A DNA stretch of 64,000 nt from Nitrogeniibacter mangrovi (GTDB lineage Bacteria > Pseudomonadota > Gammaproteobacteria > Burkholderiales > Rhodocyclaceae). Each line of letters begins with the position of its first letter. Within the stretch, counting starts at the first letter, position 1. The notes beneath the pieces were generated by a model, which worked only from the letters and a program-made list of their open reading frames with translations, ran no database searches and had not been told where the DNA came from. A program made the position numbers and the translations under genes. Below, piece by piece: positions 38,503 through 46,576 of this stretch. The DNA lies in assembly GCF_010983895.1 (NCBI RefSeq), contig NZ_CP048836.1, positions 3,658,001-3,722,000 on the forward strand. Reading direction: 5' to 3'.

Positions 38503-38540
38503 GTCGGCAGTCGTGTGGCGAGGAACAGGGATCGGTGCAT
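38484..38540 (-). CDS. Short leader peptide 2 upstream of leuA (18 residues)
   Basis: Sequence MHRSLFLATRLPTGNRAA, with GGAG six to seven bases before its ATG at 38540. Three leucines occur in 18 residues and the stop lies within the loop of the 11-bp hairpin. A second start 12 bases upstream is in frame. Likely a translated leader rather than a functional protein; not a known family. Confidence 0.4.
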   Translation of the reverse strand: MHRSLFLATRLPTGNRAA

Positions 38541-38619
38541 GGCGCACTCCATGGAAAAAACGAACGCAACAACGCGTCATCACCCCGGACGGGGTCTGAA
38601 AAAAACGGCAGGAGGGGAG

Positions 38620-38647
38620 AAAAAGTTAGCTGCGCGGGGCGCGCAGC
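38620..38647 (-). terminator. Attenuator-type terminator in the leuA leader
   Basis: A perfect 8-bp stem (GCTGCGCG with CGCGCAGC, 3-base loop) is followed on the minus strand by TAAC and T5. Its 5' arm overlaps the leucine codons at the end of leader peptide 1, and the TAA stop of that peptide directly follows the hairpin. Confidence 0.65.
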
Positions 38648-38724
38648 AGCAGACCCAGACCGGCGAAAGCGGTCGTGAGAAGCGCCAGAAGCGAGGCGAA
38701 GGGGCGGATCTGCGGCGAAGTCAT
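38626..38724 (-). CDS. Leucine-rich leader peptide 1 (32 residues)
   Basis: MTSPQIRPFASLLALLTTAF then AGLGLLLRAPRS: eight leucines in 32 residues, with a final cluster L-G-L-L-L just before the terminator hairpin. There is no ribosome site; the ATG at 38724 lies seven bases after a -10, so translation is probably leaderless. Codon pattern, terminator overlap and position before leuA all fit a leucine attenuation leader. A small membrane peptide is the alternative. Confidence 0.6.
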   Translation of the reverse strand: MTSPQIRPFASLLALLTTAFAGLGLLLRAPRS

Positions 38725-38731
38725 GAACGCA

Positions 38732-38761
38732 AAAGTAGCGGGGGACGGGGCCGGCTGTCAA
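38732..38761 (-). promoter_or_regulatory. Sigma70 promoter of the leuA leader transcript
   Basis: A perfect TTGACA -35, 18-base spacer and TACTTT -10 on the minus strand. The predicted start of transcription falls on or one base before the ATG of leader peptide 1, giving a leaderless message and about 300 nt of leader before leuA. Confidence 0.65.
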
Positions 38762-38785
38762 GCACCGGCCTCGTCCAGGGTGGCT

Positions 38786-39106
38786 TCAGTCGTGCCACAC
38801 GTCCATCAGCGGGCCGACGCGGAAGTCCCGCAGCGCCGGCTGCCCGTCGAGCCAGTCGCTCACCGCGCTGCGTTGCGCCTCGCTGACGCTGCCGCGGCGG
38901 CTGGAGCACACGAAGCCGGCATCGTCCCGGCCGCCGAACACCAGCCCCTCGGGCATGATCGCCTCGGTGAAGAAGCGCTCGAAGAAGGCATCGATCCGGT
39001 CGGTGCCGGCGGGCTCGGAAAAGGACAGATCGACGTCGAACCCGAGCTCCTGGAATTCATCCACGAACAGCTTCTTGCGCAAGCGACGACTACGGGTCTT
39101 GGACAT
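38786..39106 (-). CDS. yggL: YggL-family (DUF469) 50S ribosome-associated protein
   Basis: 106 residues, close in length and pattern to E. coli YggL: MSKTRSRRLRKKLFVDEFQE at the start, LGFDVDLSF, FFTEAIMPEGLVFGG, and VGPLMDVWHD at the end. The family binds the large ribosomal subunit. AAGGAGG lies seven bases before ATG 39106. Monocistronic; the leuA leader promoter begins 25 bases after its stop. Confidence 0.92.
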   Translation of the reverse strand: MSKTRSRRLRKKLFVDEFQELGFDVDLSFSEPAGTDRIDAFFERFFTEAIMPEGLVFGGRDDAGFVCSSRRGSVSEAQRSAVSDWLDGQPALRDFRVGPLMDVWHD

Positions 39107-39175
39107 GACGATCCTCCTTGTGGCGCACCGACCGCGAGGTTCGGCACGCGCAAAAGGTTCCGAAGCCTACACGAA

Positions 39176-40543
39176 TCAGGCGGCGCGTGCGTCGGCCCGA
39201 CACCCGGCGGCGTCGAGGCGCCCCAGGGCCGACTTGAGGGCGGCGAAGCAGTCCGGGTCGATCGCGGTGCCCACGTTCTCGGCCATGATCTCGAGCGTCT
39301 TGGGGACCGGAATGGCGCCCCGGTAGGGGCGCTCGGCGGTGATCGCATCGAAGATGTCGGCGGTGGTGATGATGCGCGTCTCGAGCGCGATCTGATCGGC
39401 ACTCAGGCCCTTGGGATAGCCCTTGCCATCGAGGCGCTCGTGGTGGGCCGCGGCGACACGCGCCAGTTCCGCGAAGGCGGGAATGCGCGCGAGGATGGTC
39501 TCGGTATGGGCGGCATGCAGCTGCACGGCGGCCCATTCGTCGCTATCCAGCTTGCCCGGCTTGTCGAGCACCGCGTTGCTCACCCCGAGCTTGCCCACGT
39601 CGTGCAGGATCGCGCCGCGCTTGAGCCAGCGCCGCCGTTCGGGCGACAGGCCCATGGCCTCGGCCACCATGTCGGTGTAGAGCGCGACCCGGGCACTGTG
39701 GCCGGCGGTGTAGGGGCTCTTGGCGTCCACCACCTCGCCGAAGGCCGCGGCGATCTCGTCCAGGTAATCGTCGTCGAGGGCCACCTGGTGATGGCCCGGT
39801 TCGAGCGCGAACACCGCCGCGTCGAGCGCCGGATCGGCCAGCGTCCGCCAGAACTCCTCCGCCACGGCGACCTGCTCGAAGGCGCGCACCAGCGCCGGGT
39901 CGAACCAGGCACCGGCGCGGCCGCGCACCTCTTCCAGCGCGGCCTCGCGGCCGTCGGCGGTGTTGAACACGTCCACCACCTGGGCCAGCAGGGCGATGCG
40001 CGAATACACCGGGATCGCCTCGCCCACCAGGCCCTCGGGCCGCCCCTTGCCGTTCCAGTGCTCGTCGAGGCTGTGCACGCCCTGCGCCACCCGTTCGCCG
40101 AAGCGCAGCCGCCGTGCGATCTGGGCGCCGCGCTGACAGCGGGTCTGGATCAGCTCCCGGGCGATGTCGTCACCGTTGCGGACGATGTTGAAGACCGCGC
40201 GGAAGCGCTCCGCCAGGCCCTCCTTCAGGCCGGTGTGGCCGATCACGAAGTTGAGCACCCGGGGCAGCGAGCCGTCGGCCAGCTTGAAGTCGTGCTTGAA
40301 CTGCAGATCGTCGGTGAGGTAGAGCTCGCAGATGCGCGCCGCGTTGCTGCTGCAGCCCAGATCCTTGAGCAGCAGCGTGTAGTACAGCTCGCGCAACTCG
40401 GCATCGGGTAAGCCGATCTGCCGCCCCACATGGGTGCCGATCCAGCAGCAACGCACGCAGTGCCCGGCCGGCTGACCCTCGGTCAGGTCCAGCGCATGAC
40501 TGAGCGCACCGATGAGTTCCGAAAGCTTGAGCGAATGGGGCAT
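39176..40543 (-). CDS. HD-GYP-domain phosphohydrolase (probable c-di-GMP phosphodiesterase)
   Basis: 455 residues with two HD-type halves. The N-terminal half (about 1-220) keeps HD-GYP-like architecture but degenerate motifs (LLLKDLGCSS instead of HDIGK; DEHWNGKGRPEGL). The C-terminal half is complete: SPYTAGHSARVALYTDMVAE, ILHDVGKLGV, HHERLDGKGYPKGLSADQIA with the GYP signature, and ADIFDAITAERPYR. It probably hydrolyses c-di-GMP through the second domain, with the first as a sensory or dimer module. No receiver or PAS domain. Lies 75 bases after the MFS gene on the same strand. Confidence 0.9.
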   Translation of the reverse strand: MPHSLKLSELIGALSHALDLTEGQPAGHCVRCCWIGTHVGRQIGLPDAELRELYYTLLLKDLGCSSNAARICELYLTDDLQFKHDFKLADGSLPRVLNFVIGHTGLKEGLAERFRAVFNIVRNGDDIARELIQTRCQRGAQIARRLRFGERVAQGVHSLDEHWNGKGRPEGLVGEAIPVYSRIALLAQVVDVFNTADGREAALEEVRGRAGAWFDPALVRAFEQVAVAEEFWRTLADPALDAAVFALEPGHHQVALDDDYLDEIAAAFGEVVDAKSPYTAGHSARVALYTDMVAEAMGLSPERRRWLKRGAILHDVGKLGVSNAVLDKPGKLDSDEWAAVQLHAAHTETILARIPAFAELARVAAAHHERLDGKGYPKGLSADQIALETRIITTADIFDAITAERPYRGAIPVPKTLEIMAENVGTAIDPDCFAALKSALGRLDAAGCRADARAA

Positions 40544-40618
40544 GCCGACCTCGTGCGTCTTCGGGGCGCATGCCCCTCCGGGTCGGTTAACGTCCGCTCC
40601 GCCCGGAACTTGTGCCCG

Positions 40619-41851
40619 TCAGGCGGGCTGCGGCAGGCGTGACACCCGCGCCTCGCGAATCGGCAGGTTGGCGAGCGCCGCCATAGCGGCCAGGGCGATG
40701 TCCGCGTACCACATCCACTGGTAGTCGCCGAAGGCGGTCACCGCGATCCCGCCCAGCCAGGCGCCGAGGAAGCCGCCGATCTGGTGGGTGAAGATGGTCA
40801 GCCCGAACAGGGTGGACAGGTAGCGCGAGCCGAACAGCTTGCCCACCAGCCCGGCCGTGGGCGGCACCGTGGCCAGCCAGGTGAAGCCCAGCCCGGCCGC
40901 GAACAGGTAAAAGGTCAGCTCGCTCTTCGGCGCCATCAGGTAGACGGCGATGAGCACCGCCCGCGAGGCATACATCCACGCCAGCACGTGCTTGCTGCGA
41001 TAGCGCTGCACGCACCAGCCGGCGTAGAGGCTGCCGAAGATGTTGGCCAGGCCGATGATCGCCAGCGTCCAGCTCGCCACGCTCGCCGGCAGGCCGCACA
41101 GGCCGATCTCGCCGGGCAGGTGGGTGACCAGGAAGGCGATGTGGAAGCCGCAGGTGAAGAAGCCGGCATGCAGGAGCAGGTAGCTGCGGTCGGCGAAGGC
41201 GTCACGCAGCGCCGCGCGCATGCCCCGGTCGGGCGGTGCGGCGTCGTCGTCCACGACCTGCGCGCGGCGCTTGGCCGGGGTCTTGAGGGCACGCGCGACG
41301 GGCAGCCCGAGCAGCATCAGGGCCGCCAGCGCGTACATGGCGCCCATCCAGCCCATCAGGGCGATGAAGCCCTGCAGCACGGGGGCGAACACGAACTGCC
41401 CGAAGGAGCCCCCCGCGTTGATGATGCCCGAGGCCATGCCGCGACGATGGGCCGGCAGGCGCGCGACCGTCGCCCCCATGAGCACGGCCATGCTGCTGGC
41501 CCCCGAGCCGGCGGCGAACAGGACCCCCAGTGTCAGCGACAGCCCCAGGCCGGTGCTGACCAGGGGCGTGAGCGCCGCCCCCGCGGCCAGCAGCAACACC
41601 CCTGTGGCCAGCGCCCGCCCCGCGCCGTAGCGGTCGGCCACCGCGCCGGACAGCGGCTGCACCAGCCCCCACACCAGCTGCGCGATCGCCAGCGCCAGGC
41701 TGATGGCGGTGATGCCCATGCCGGTGGAGGTGTTGATGGGCGAGACGAACAGGCCGAGGGACTGGCGCCCGCCCATGGAGATGGCCATCATCGCCGCGGC
41801 GAGCAGGATCATCAGCCAGTGATGCAGTTCAGGATCGTCACGTGTCGACAT
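40619..41851 (-). CDS. MFS transporter (monocarboxylate/oxalate-formate-like)
   Basis: 410-residue, twelve-helix carrier. Features: SMGGRQSLGLFVSPINTSTG after the first helix, LSGAVADRYGAGRAL in the loop after helix two, a conserved GIINAGGSFGQFVFAP in helix five, and TPPTAGL-like helix ten. The pattern suits the MCT/OFA branch, importing small carboxylates. ATG 41851 follows a purine-rich AGAGAAG; an ATG five codons upstream is possible. Between yaeQ and the HD-GYP gene on the same strand. Substrate not determined. Confidence 0.88.
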   Translation of the reverse strand: MSTRDDPELHHWLMILLAAAMMAISMGGRQSLGLFVSPINTSTGMGITAISLALAIAQLVWGLVQPLSGAVADRYGAGRALATGVLLLAAGAALTPLVSTGLGLSLTLGVLFAAGSGASSMAVLMGATVARLPAHRRGMASGIINAGGSFGQFVFAPVLQGFIALMGWMGAMYALAALMLLGLPVARALKTPAKRRAQVVDDDAAPPDRGMRAALRDAFADRSYLLLHAGFFTCGFHIAFLVTHLPGEIGLCGLPASVASWTLAIIGLANIFGSLYAGWCVQRYRSKHVLAWMYASRAVLIAVYLMAPKSELTFYLFAAGLGFTWLATVPPTAGLVGKLFGSRYLSTLFGLTIFTHQIGGFLGAWLGGIAVTAFGDYQWMWYADIALAAMAALANLPIREARVSRLPQPA

Positions 41852-41971
41852 GGCCACTTCTCTCATCTGGCGCGGGCATCCGCCGCGATGGACCGCCGCG
41901 GATGCGATCCGTGCCGGGTACGCGCCTCAAGCCATGACGATACCGCCGAAGCCCCACCGGCGGCAGGACAA

Positions 41972-42520
41972 TCAGTGCGCGATCGGGCGCCAGGTGTCCG
42001 GTTCCACGCTCACGCAGTCGGTGCCGGTGCTGACCATCATCGTCCCGTCCTGGACCGTGATCTGCCACTGGCAGGTGCGTGCCACGCTGGCCGCAAGCGC
42101 CTTGACCGCCGCCTCCGGAAAGGCGATCACTTCCAGCTTGCGCACCCGCAGCAGCTCCTTGCGCACCCCTTCCCACCACAGCGTGGAGGTCGATCCGCCG
42201 TAGGGATGCAGGGTCACCCGGTCGGCCCGGCCGGCGGCCTTGAGCACCCGCCGGGCCTCGGGCTGGCCGACGTCGATCCAGTGGGTGATGCGCCCGTCCA
42301 GGGTGCGCACGCACAGATCCGGCTCGTCCGGCTCGCACAGGGCGCTGCTCATGTCGATGCCCTCGCCGGCGATGCGCGCGAAGGCCAGCACCCGCGCCAC
42401 CAGGCGCTCGTCGGTCTCCGACGGGTGGCGCGCCAGGGTGAGCGCGTGATCGGCGTAGTAGTGACGATCCAGATCGGCGATCTGCAACTGGAACTTGAAG
42501 ACGGTGGATTTGAGCGCCAT
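41972..42520 (-). CDS. yaeQ: YaeQ-family protein
   Basis: 182 residues aligning along the full length with E. coli Yae[81 protein letters not shown], and [12 protein letters not shown] near the end. The fold is PD-(D/E)XK nuclease-like; function unclear (linked to suppression of RfaH loss). ATG 42520 gives the family N terminus. Divergent from rhlE with about 257 bases between. Confidence 0.93.
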   Translation of the reverse strand: MALKSTVFKFQLQIADLDRHYYADHALTLARHPSETDERLVARVLAFARIAGEGIDMSSALCEPDEPDLCVRTLDGRITHWIDVGQPEARRVLKAAGRADRVTLHPYGGSTSTLWWEGVRKELLRVRKLEVIAFPEAAVKALAASVARTCQWQITVQDGTMMVSTGTDCVSVEPDTWRPIAH

Positions 42521-42777
42521 GGCTGCGTGCAATGCGGGAAAAAACGCGACATCTTACGCAGCGCGGAGCCGATCCGGCCAGCGCCGGGCAAAAAACATTC
42601 AAGCTTTCCGCCGCGTTTTCCGATAGACTGCGCAATCCCGTACGCACCGACCAATCAGCGTACCGGCCTCTTTTGATCACCCCGGGCCGCGTCACACCCG
42701 ACATGGCCACTGTCCCGCCCGCCTCGATTGGTGTCGCTCGCATGAGCGGCAGGCCGTCGCTGGAGCTGAACCACACA

Positions 42778-44148
42778 ATGCAAGTCGAAAACACCTTTGC
42801 CGCCCTCGGGCTGGCAGAACCGCTGCTGCGCGCGCTCGCCGAGAGCGGCTACAGCACCCCCACCCCGATCCAGCAGCAGGCCATTCCGGTCGTGCTCGGC
42901 GGCCGCGACCTGCTCGCCGCCGCCCAGACCGGCACCGGCAAGACCGCCGGCTTCGCGCTGCCGATCATCCAGCAGCAGATGGGCCACGACAAGCGCGCCC
43001 GCGACGGCCGCCCCCGCGTGCTCATCCTCACCCCCACCCGCGAGCTGGCCGCCCAGGTCGAGGAATCGGTGCGCACCTACGCCGCCCATGTGCCGGTGCG
43101 CTCCTTCGCCGTGTTCGGCGGGGTGAACATCAATACCCAGTCGCGCGCCCTGCGCCGACCGGTGGAAATCCTGGTGGCCACGCCGGGCCGTCTGCTCGAC
43201 CATGTGAACCAGGGCACCATCAAGCTCACCGACATCGAAACCCTGGTGCTCGACGAAGCCGACCGCATGCTCGACATGGGCTTCATCCACGACATCAAGA
43301 AGATCATGGCCAAGCTGCCCGCGCAGCGGCAGAACCTGCTGTTCTCGGCCACCTTCAGCGCCGAGATCCGCAGCCTCGCCCAGGGCCTGCTCAAGGATCC
43401 GGCCAGCGTGGACGTGGCGCCGCGCAACACCACCGCCGAGCGCGTCGCCCAGTCGCTGCACATCGTCGACAAGGGCACCAAGCGCGACCTGCTGATCCAT
43501 CTGGTGCGCGAGCACCAGTGGTTCCAGGTGCTGGTGTTCAGCCGCACCAAGCACGGCGCCGACCGCCTCGCCGAACAGCTGACCCGTGCCGGCATCCCGG
43601 CCCAGGCGCTGCATGGCAACAAGGCCCAGAACGCCCGCATCCGCACCCTCGACGCCTTCAAGAACGGCAAGCTGCAGGTGCTGGTGGCCACCGACATCGC
43701 CGCCCGCGGCATCGACGTGGACCAGCTGCCCATGGTGGTGAACTACGAGCTGCCCAACGTGCCCGAAGACTATGTGCACCGCATCGGCCGCACCGGCCGC
43801 GCCGGCGCCGAGGGCCGCGCCCTGTCGCTGGTGGACCCGGAGCTGGAAGCCAAGCAGCTGCGCGACATCGAGCGCCTCATCGGCCAGCGCATCGAGCGCA
43901 TCGAGGTGGCCGGCTTCACCTGCGCCGAACTGGCCCAGCCGCGCGCCGGCCAGCGCCCCAACCGCAAGGCGCAGGCCCCGGCCCAGCGCCACAGCCATCG
44001 CCACCAGCGCGAGCACGGCGATCAGCCGCCGCGCCGCGCGAGCAAGCCGCATGACGGCGCACCGCGCCAGGCCGACGGCAAGTCGGGCACGCCGCCACGT
44101 CCGAACAGCCGGCGCGGCAAGCCGGCCGGCAGCAAGCCACAACGCTGA
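42778..44148 (+). CDS. rhlE: DEAD-box ATP-dependent RNA helicase, RhlE type
   Basis: 456 residues. Helicase motifs in order: Q motif ([19 protein letters not shown]), Walker A AQTGTGKT (49-56), [23 protein letters not shown] in [14 protein letters not shown] (about 159), SAT in [24 protein letters not shown] and [10 protein letters not shown]. The last 80 residues are basic, proline/histidine-rich and unstructured, as in RhlE proteins of ribosome assembly and RNA turnover. ATG 42778 is used; ATG 42741 would add 12 residues. A terminator palindrome follows. Confidence 0.93.
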   Translation: MQVENTFAALGLAEPLLRALAESGYSTPTPIQQQAIPVVLGGRDLLAAAQTGTGKTAGFALPIIQQQMGHDKRARDGRPRVLILTPTRELAAQVEESVRTYAAHVPVRSFAVFGGVNINTQSRALRRPVEILVATPGRLLDHVNQGTIKLTDIETLVLDEADRMLDMGFIHDIKKIMAKLPAQRQNLLFSATFSAEIRSLAQGLLKDPASVDVAPRNTTAERVAQSLHIVDKGTKRDLLIHLVREHQWFQVLVFSRTKHGADRLAEQLTRAGIPAQALHGNKAQNARIRTLDAFKNGKLQVLVATDIAARGIDVDQLPMVVNYELPNVPEDYVHRIGRTGRAGAEGRALSLVDPELEAKQLRDIERLIGQRIERIEVAGFTCAELAQPRAGQRPNRKAQAPAQRHSHRHQREHGDQPPRRASKPHDGAPRQADGKSGTPPRPNSRRGKPAGSKPQR

Positions 44149-44155
44149 CGCCAAC

Positions 44156-44185
44156 GAAAAAGCCCGCCGACCGGCGGGCTTTTTC
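44156..44185. terminator. Bidirectional terminator between rhlE and the MaoC gene
   Basis: A perfect 13-bp stem, GAAAAAGCCCGCC with GGCGGGCTTTTTC, loop GACC. It sits between convergent genes and has T runs on both strands. Confidence 0.9.
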
Positions 44186-44202
44186 ATGCGCCGACGCGCG
44201 AC

Positions 44203-44643
44203 TCAGCGCTTGGGCACCATGATCTCGGCCTCGCCGGTGAGCACCACGGTGTCGCCCACGAAACACTCGGTCTTGAACAGGGCCTTGCGTTTTTCCGGCA
44301 CCAGGGTCTCGAGCGTCACTCGCGCCACCACGGTGTCGCCGGCGCGCACCGGCGCCTTGAACTTGAGCGACTGGGACAGGTAGATGCAGCCGGGTCCGGG
44401 CAGGCGCGTACCGAACACGGTGGAGATGAAACTGGCCGACAGCATGCCGTGGGCGATCCGCCCCTTGAACATGGAGTCCGAGGCCAGCGCCTCGTTCAGG
44501 TGCACCGGATTGGTGTCACCCGACACGCCGGCAAACAGGATGATGTCGCTTTCCGTCACGGTACGGCCGAAGGCCGCGGTCATGCCCTCGGACAGGTCTT
44601 CGAAACGGTAGCCGTAAAACTCTTCGTACTTCTGGTCAGCCAT
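44203..44643 (-). CDS. MaoC-family (R)-specific enoyl-CoA hydratase (PhaJ-like)
   Basis: 146-residue hot-dog-fold hydratase. The catalytic hydratase-2 pair is in LFAGVSGDTNPVHLNEALA (Asp and His), followed by RIAHGMLSASFISTVFGT and GCIYLSQSLKFKAPVRAGDT. It hydrates 2-enoyl-CoA to (R)-3-hydroxyacyl-CoA, often feeding polyhydroxyalkanoate synthesis. ATG 44643 has GAGG upstream; the open frame extends beyond but runs antisense to hupB. A terminator separates it from hupB. Confidence 0.9.
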   Translation of the reverse strand: MADQKYEEFYGYRFEDLSEGMTAAFGRTVTESDIILFAGVSGDTNPVHLNEALASDSMFKGRIAHGMLSASFISTVFGTRLPGPGCIYLSQSLKFKAPVRAGDTVVARVTLETLVPEKRKALFKTECFVGDTVVLTGEAEIMVPKR

Positions 44644-44674
44644 GCAAACCTCGGATGCAGGGAGTCGGACAACA

Positions 44675-44700
44675 AAAAACCCGGCCGCGGCCGGGTTTTT
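44675..44700 (-). terminator. hupB terminator
   Basis: A perfect 26-base palindrome with A5/T5 ends (AAAAACCCGGCCG and its complement), 22 bases after the hupB stop. Confidence 0.9.
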
Positions 44701-44722
44701 CGAATGCGTCGCAAGCGGTGGA

Positions 44723-45001
44723 TTACTTGCCGTTGACCGCGGACTTGAGCGTCGCGCCAGCGGAGAACTTGGGCACGCTGGAAGCCGCGATCTTGATCGA
44801 AGCGCCGGTCTGCGGGTTACGGCCGGTGCGAGCGGCACGCTTGGACACTTCGAAGGAACCGAAACCGGTGAAGGCGACCTTGCCACCCTTGGCCAGTTCT
44901 TCAGTGATGATGTCCAGCACGGCGGACACGGCACGATCGGCCTGGGCACGGGAGACGTCCATACGGTCGGCCAGCGCTTCGACGAATTCACCTTTGTTCA
45001 T
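44723..45001 (-). CDS. hupB: HU-family nucleoid protein
   Basis: 92 residues, standard HU length. MNKGEFVEALADRMDVSRAQ at the start, VAFTGFGSFEV in the beta-hairpin, and the DNA-contacting arm RTGRNPQTGASIKIAASSVP. Histone-like bending and compaction of DNA; dimerises. GAGG lies before ATG 45001. A -10-like TAGAAT is at 45047-45052 on the minus strand, about 50 bases upstream. Confidence 0.96.
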   Translation of the reverse strand: MNKGEFVEALADRMDVSRAQADRAVSAVLDIITEELAKGGKVAFTGFGSFEVSKRAARTGRNPQTGASIKIAASSVPKFSAGATLKSAVNGK

Positions 45002-45373
45002 GTTGATCCTCGAAAGTAGGAGTGGATGGGTGTATCTCAGCGACGGATTCTAGCACCGAAAATTCGTCCGTGTGGCGCCGAATGCAAGTAACGGCGGGGT
45101 TTTCCCTGTCGATGCCGCGCATATGTCATGCGCAGGATCATGGCGGCGGGGCGCGATGTCCGCCCGTGCCGCCTGCCATGCGCGCATTGCGGCACACCGC
45201 ATCGTCACGCGCGACGTCGCCAACCTGCGCCAAATTTCGCCAAACTCACCCGAACAGCAGGTATCTTTACGGCCGACATCGCGGCGGATCGCGCCATATG
45301 GTGCGACGCGCCACCCGACAGAATCCATGCCGACGTCATCGCACCAAGACCCACCACCGGAGCCGAAATGAAT
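45002..45373. other. Intergenic region upstream of hupB
   Basis: 372 bases without a supportable gene. The only signals are the hupB ribosome site and the -10-like TAGAAT at 45047-45052 (minus strand), with no convincing -35. Composition is lower in G+C than the neighbouring genes. No tRNA or terminator found. Confidence 0.5.
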
Positions 45374-46507
45374 TCAATCGGCCCGTTGCCAGCGCCCGTC
45401 GACGATCCGGACCATCCATCCGGCGCGCTGGTCGAGGCCGACATGATCGCCCGCGCTCATGGAATACACCCCGTTGGCGCCCGCCAGCGCCCGGACCTGC
45501 TCGAGCCCGTCGCGCAAGGCCACGCGGAAGGCGGCCTCGCCCGGCCGCGCCCGCGTCAGCGCGGTGGCGGCGGCCTGCGCGAACAGGCGCCCGGCGTCCC
45601 ACAGGGCCGCCCCGAACGGCCCCGCGCGCGCGCCGAGCTGATCCCGATATGCCATCCCCGCCTCGCGCAGCGGTGAGTCGGCAGGCAGTTGCATCACCAC
45701 CCGCGCCGGACTGGCCGGCACGAACACCTGGTCGCAGCGCCCCGCACAGGCATCGATGAAGGCCGCGACCGCCACCGCCTGGGTCTGATAGATGGGGCCG
45801 GAGAAGCCGGCGCCGCGCAGCGCGGCGACCACATCCACGGCGGCCGAGCCGGCCGCCGCCACCATCACCGCCTCGGGGTGCGCCGCCAGGATCCGCGCGA
45901 CCGCGGCGCCCAGATCGTCGCCGCCGGGATGGAAGCGGTGCTGCGACACGACATCGAGGCCGCGCACATCCGCCAGCGCGCCGAACACCGTCGCCCAGTG
46001 CGCGCCATAGCTGTCGTCGAACCCGAGAAAGCCCACCCGGCGGTGTCCGTGGTCGCGCAGGTGCGCGACGATGGCGGCCGCCATCAGCCAGTCGTCCGGC
46101 GCGGTGCGGAAGGCCCAGTGCCCGGGCGCGCCGGTGCCGACCTCGCGCAGCGGCAGCGCCGCGGGCGAGATGAGCGGCACACCCCGGGCAGCGACCAGCG
46201 GCACCAGCGCCCGGGAGGCCGCCACCGAGGTGGTGCCGAGGATCAGGTCGGCACCGGCGTCGAGCACCTCGGTGGCCACCACCACCGCCCGGGCCGGGTC
46301 GGAGGCGTCGTCGCGCACCATGTAGCGCACCGTCTCATCACCGATGCGCGCGGGCAGATGGGCCACCACCGCCTGCTGCACCCGCCCGACCGGCGCCGCC
46401 GGCCCCGACAGCGAGAGCACCACGCCGACCACGATCTGGGCGTGCGCCAGCCCCGTCACCAGGCATGCGCCCGCCGTCACCATCGCCGCCCGCATGTGTC
46501 GCCCCAT
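45374..46507 (-). CDS. Type-I periplasmic binding protein (branched-chain amino-acid/amide ABC family)
   Basis: 377 residues: signal peptide (GRHMRAAMVTAGACLVTGLAHA) then a Leu/Ile/Val-binding fold: IVVGVVLSLSGPAAPVGRVQ, YMVRDDASDPARAVVVATEV, ILGTTSVAASRALVPLVAAR and RRVGFLGFDDSYGAHWATVF. GGGAGG stands before ATG 46507. No ABC permease or ATPase is nearby; it is the last gene behind the TRAP/CoA-transferase genes (69-base gap). It may be recruited to a remote transporter or serve as a sensor. Ligand unknown, possibly a carboxylate or aromatic acid. Confidence 0.87.
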   Translation of the reverse strand: MGRHMRAAMVTAGACLVTGLAHAQIVVGVVLSLSGPAAPVGRVQQAVVAHLPARIGDETVRYMVRDDASDPARAVVVATEVLDAGADLILGTTSVAASRALVPLVAARGVPLISPAALPLREVGTGAPGHWAFRTAPDDWLMAAAIVAHLRDHGHRRVGFLGFDDSYGAHWATVFGALADVRGLDVVSQHRFHPGGDDLGAAVARILAAHPEAVMVAAAGSAAVDVVAALRGAGFSGPIYQTQAVAVAAFIDACAGRCDQVFVPASPARVVMQLPADSPLREAGMAYRDQLGARAGPFGAALWDAGRLFAQAAATALTRARPGEAAFRVALRDGLEQVRALAGANGVYSMSAGDHVGLDQRAGWMVRIVDGRWQRAD

Positions 46508-46576
46508 CGCTCGCCTCCCGTCGCCACCCACCGTCTCGTGCAGGCCCGGAGTGTAGCGCGCGGCGGCGTGCGACGG

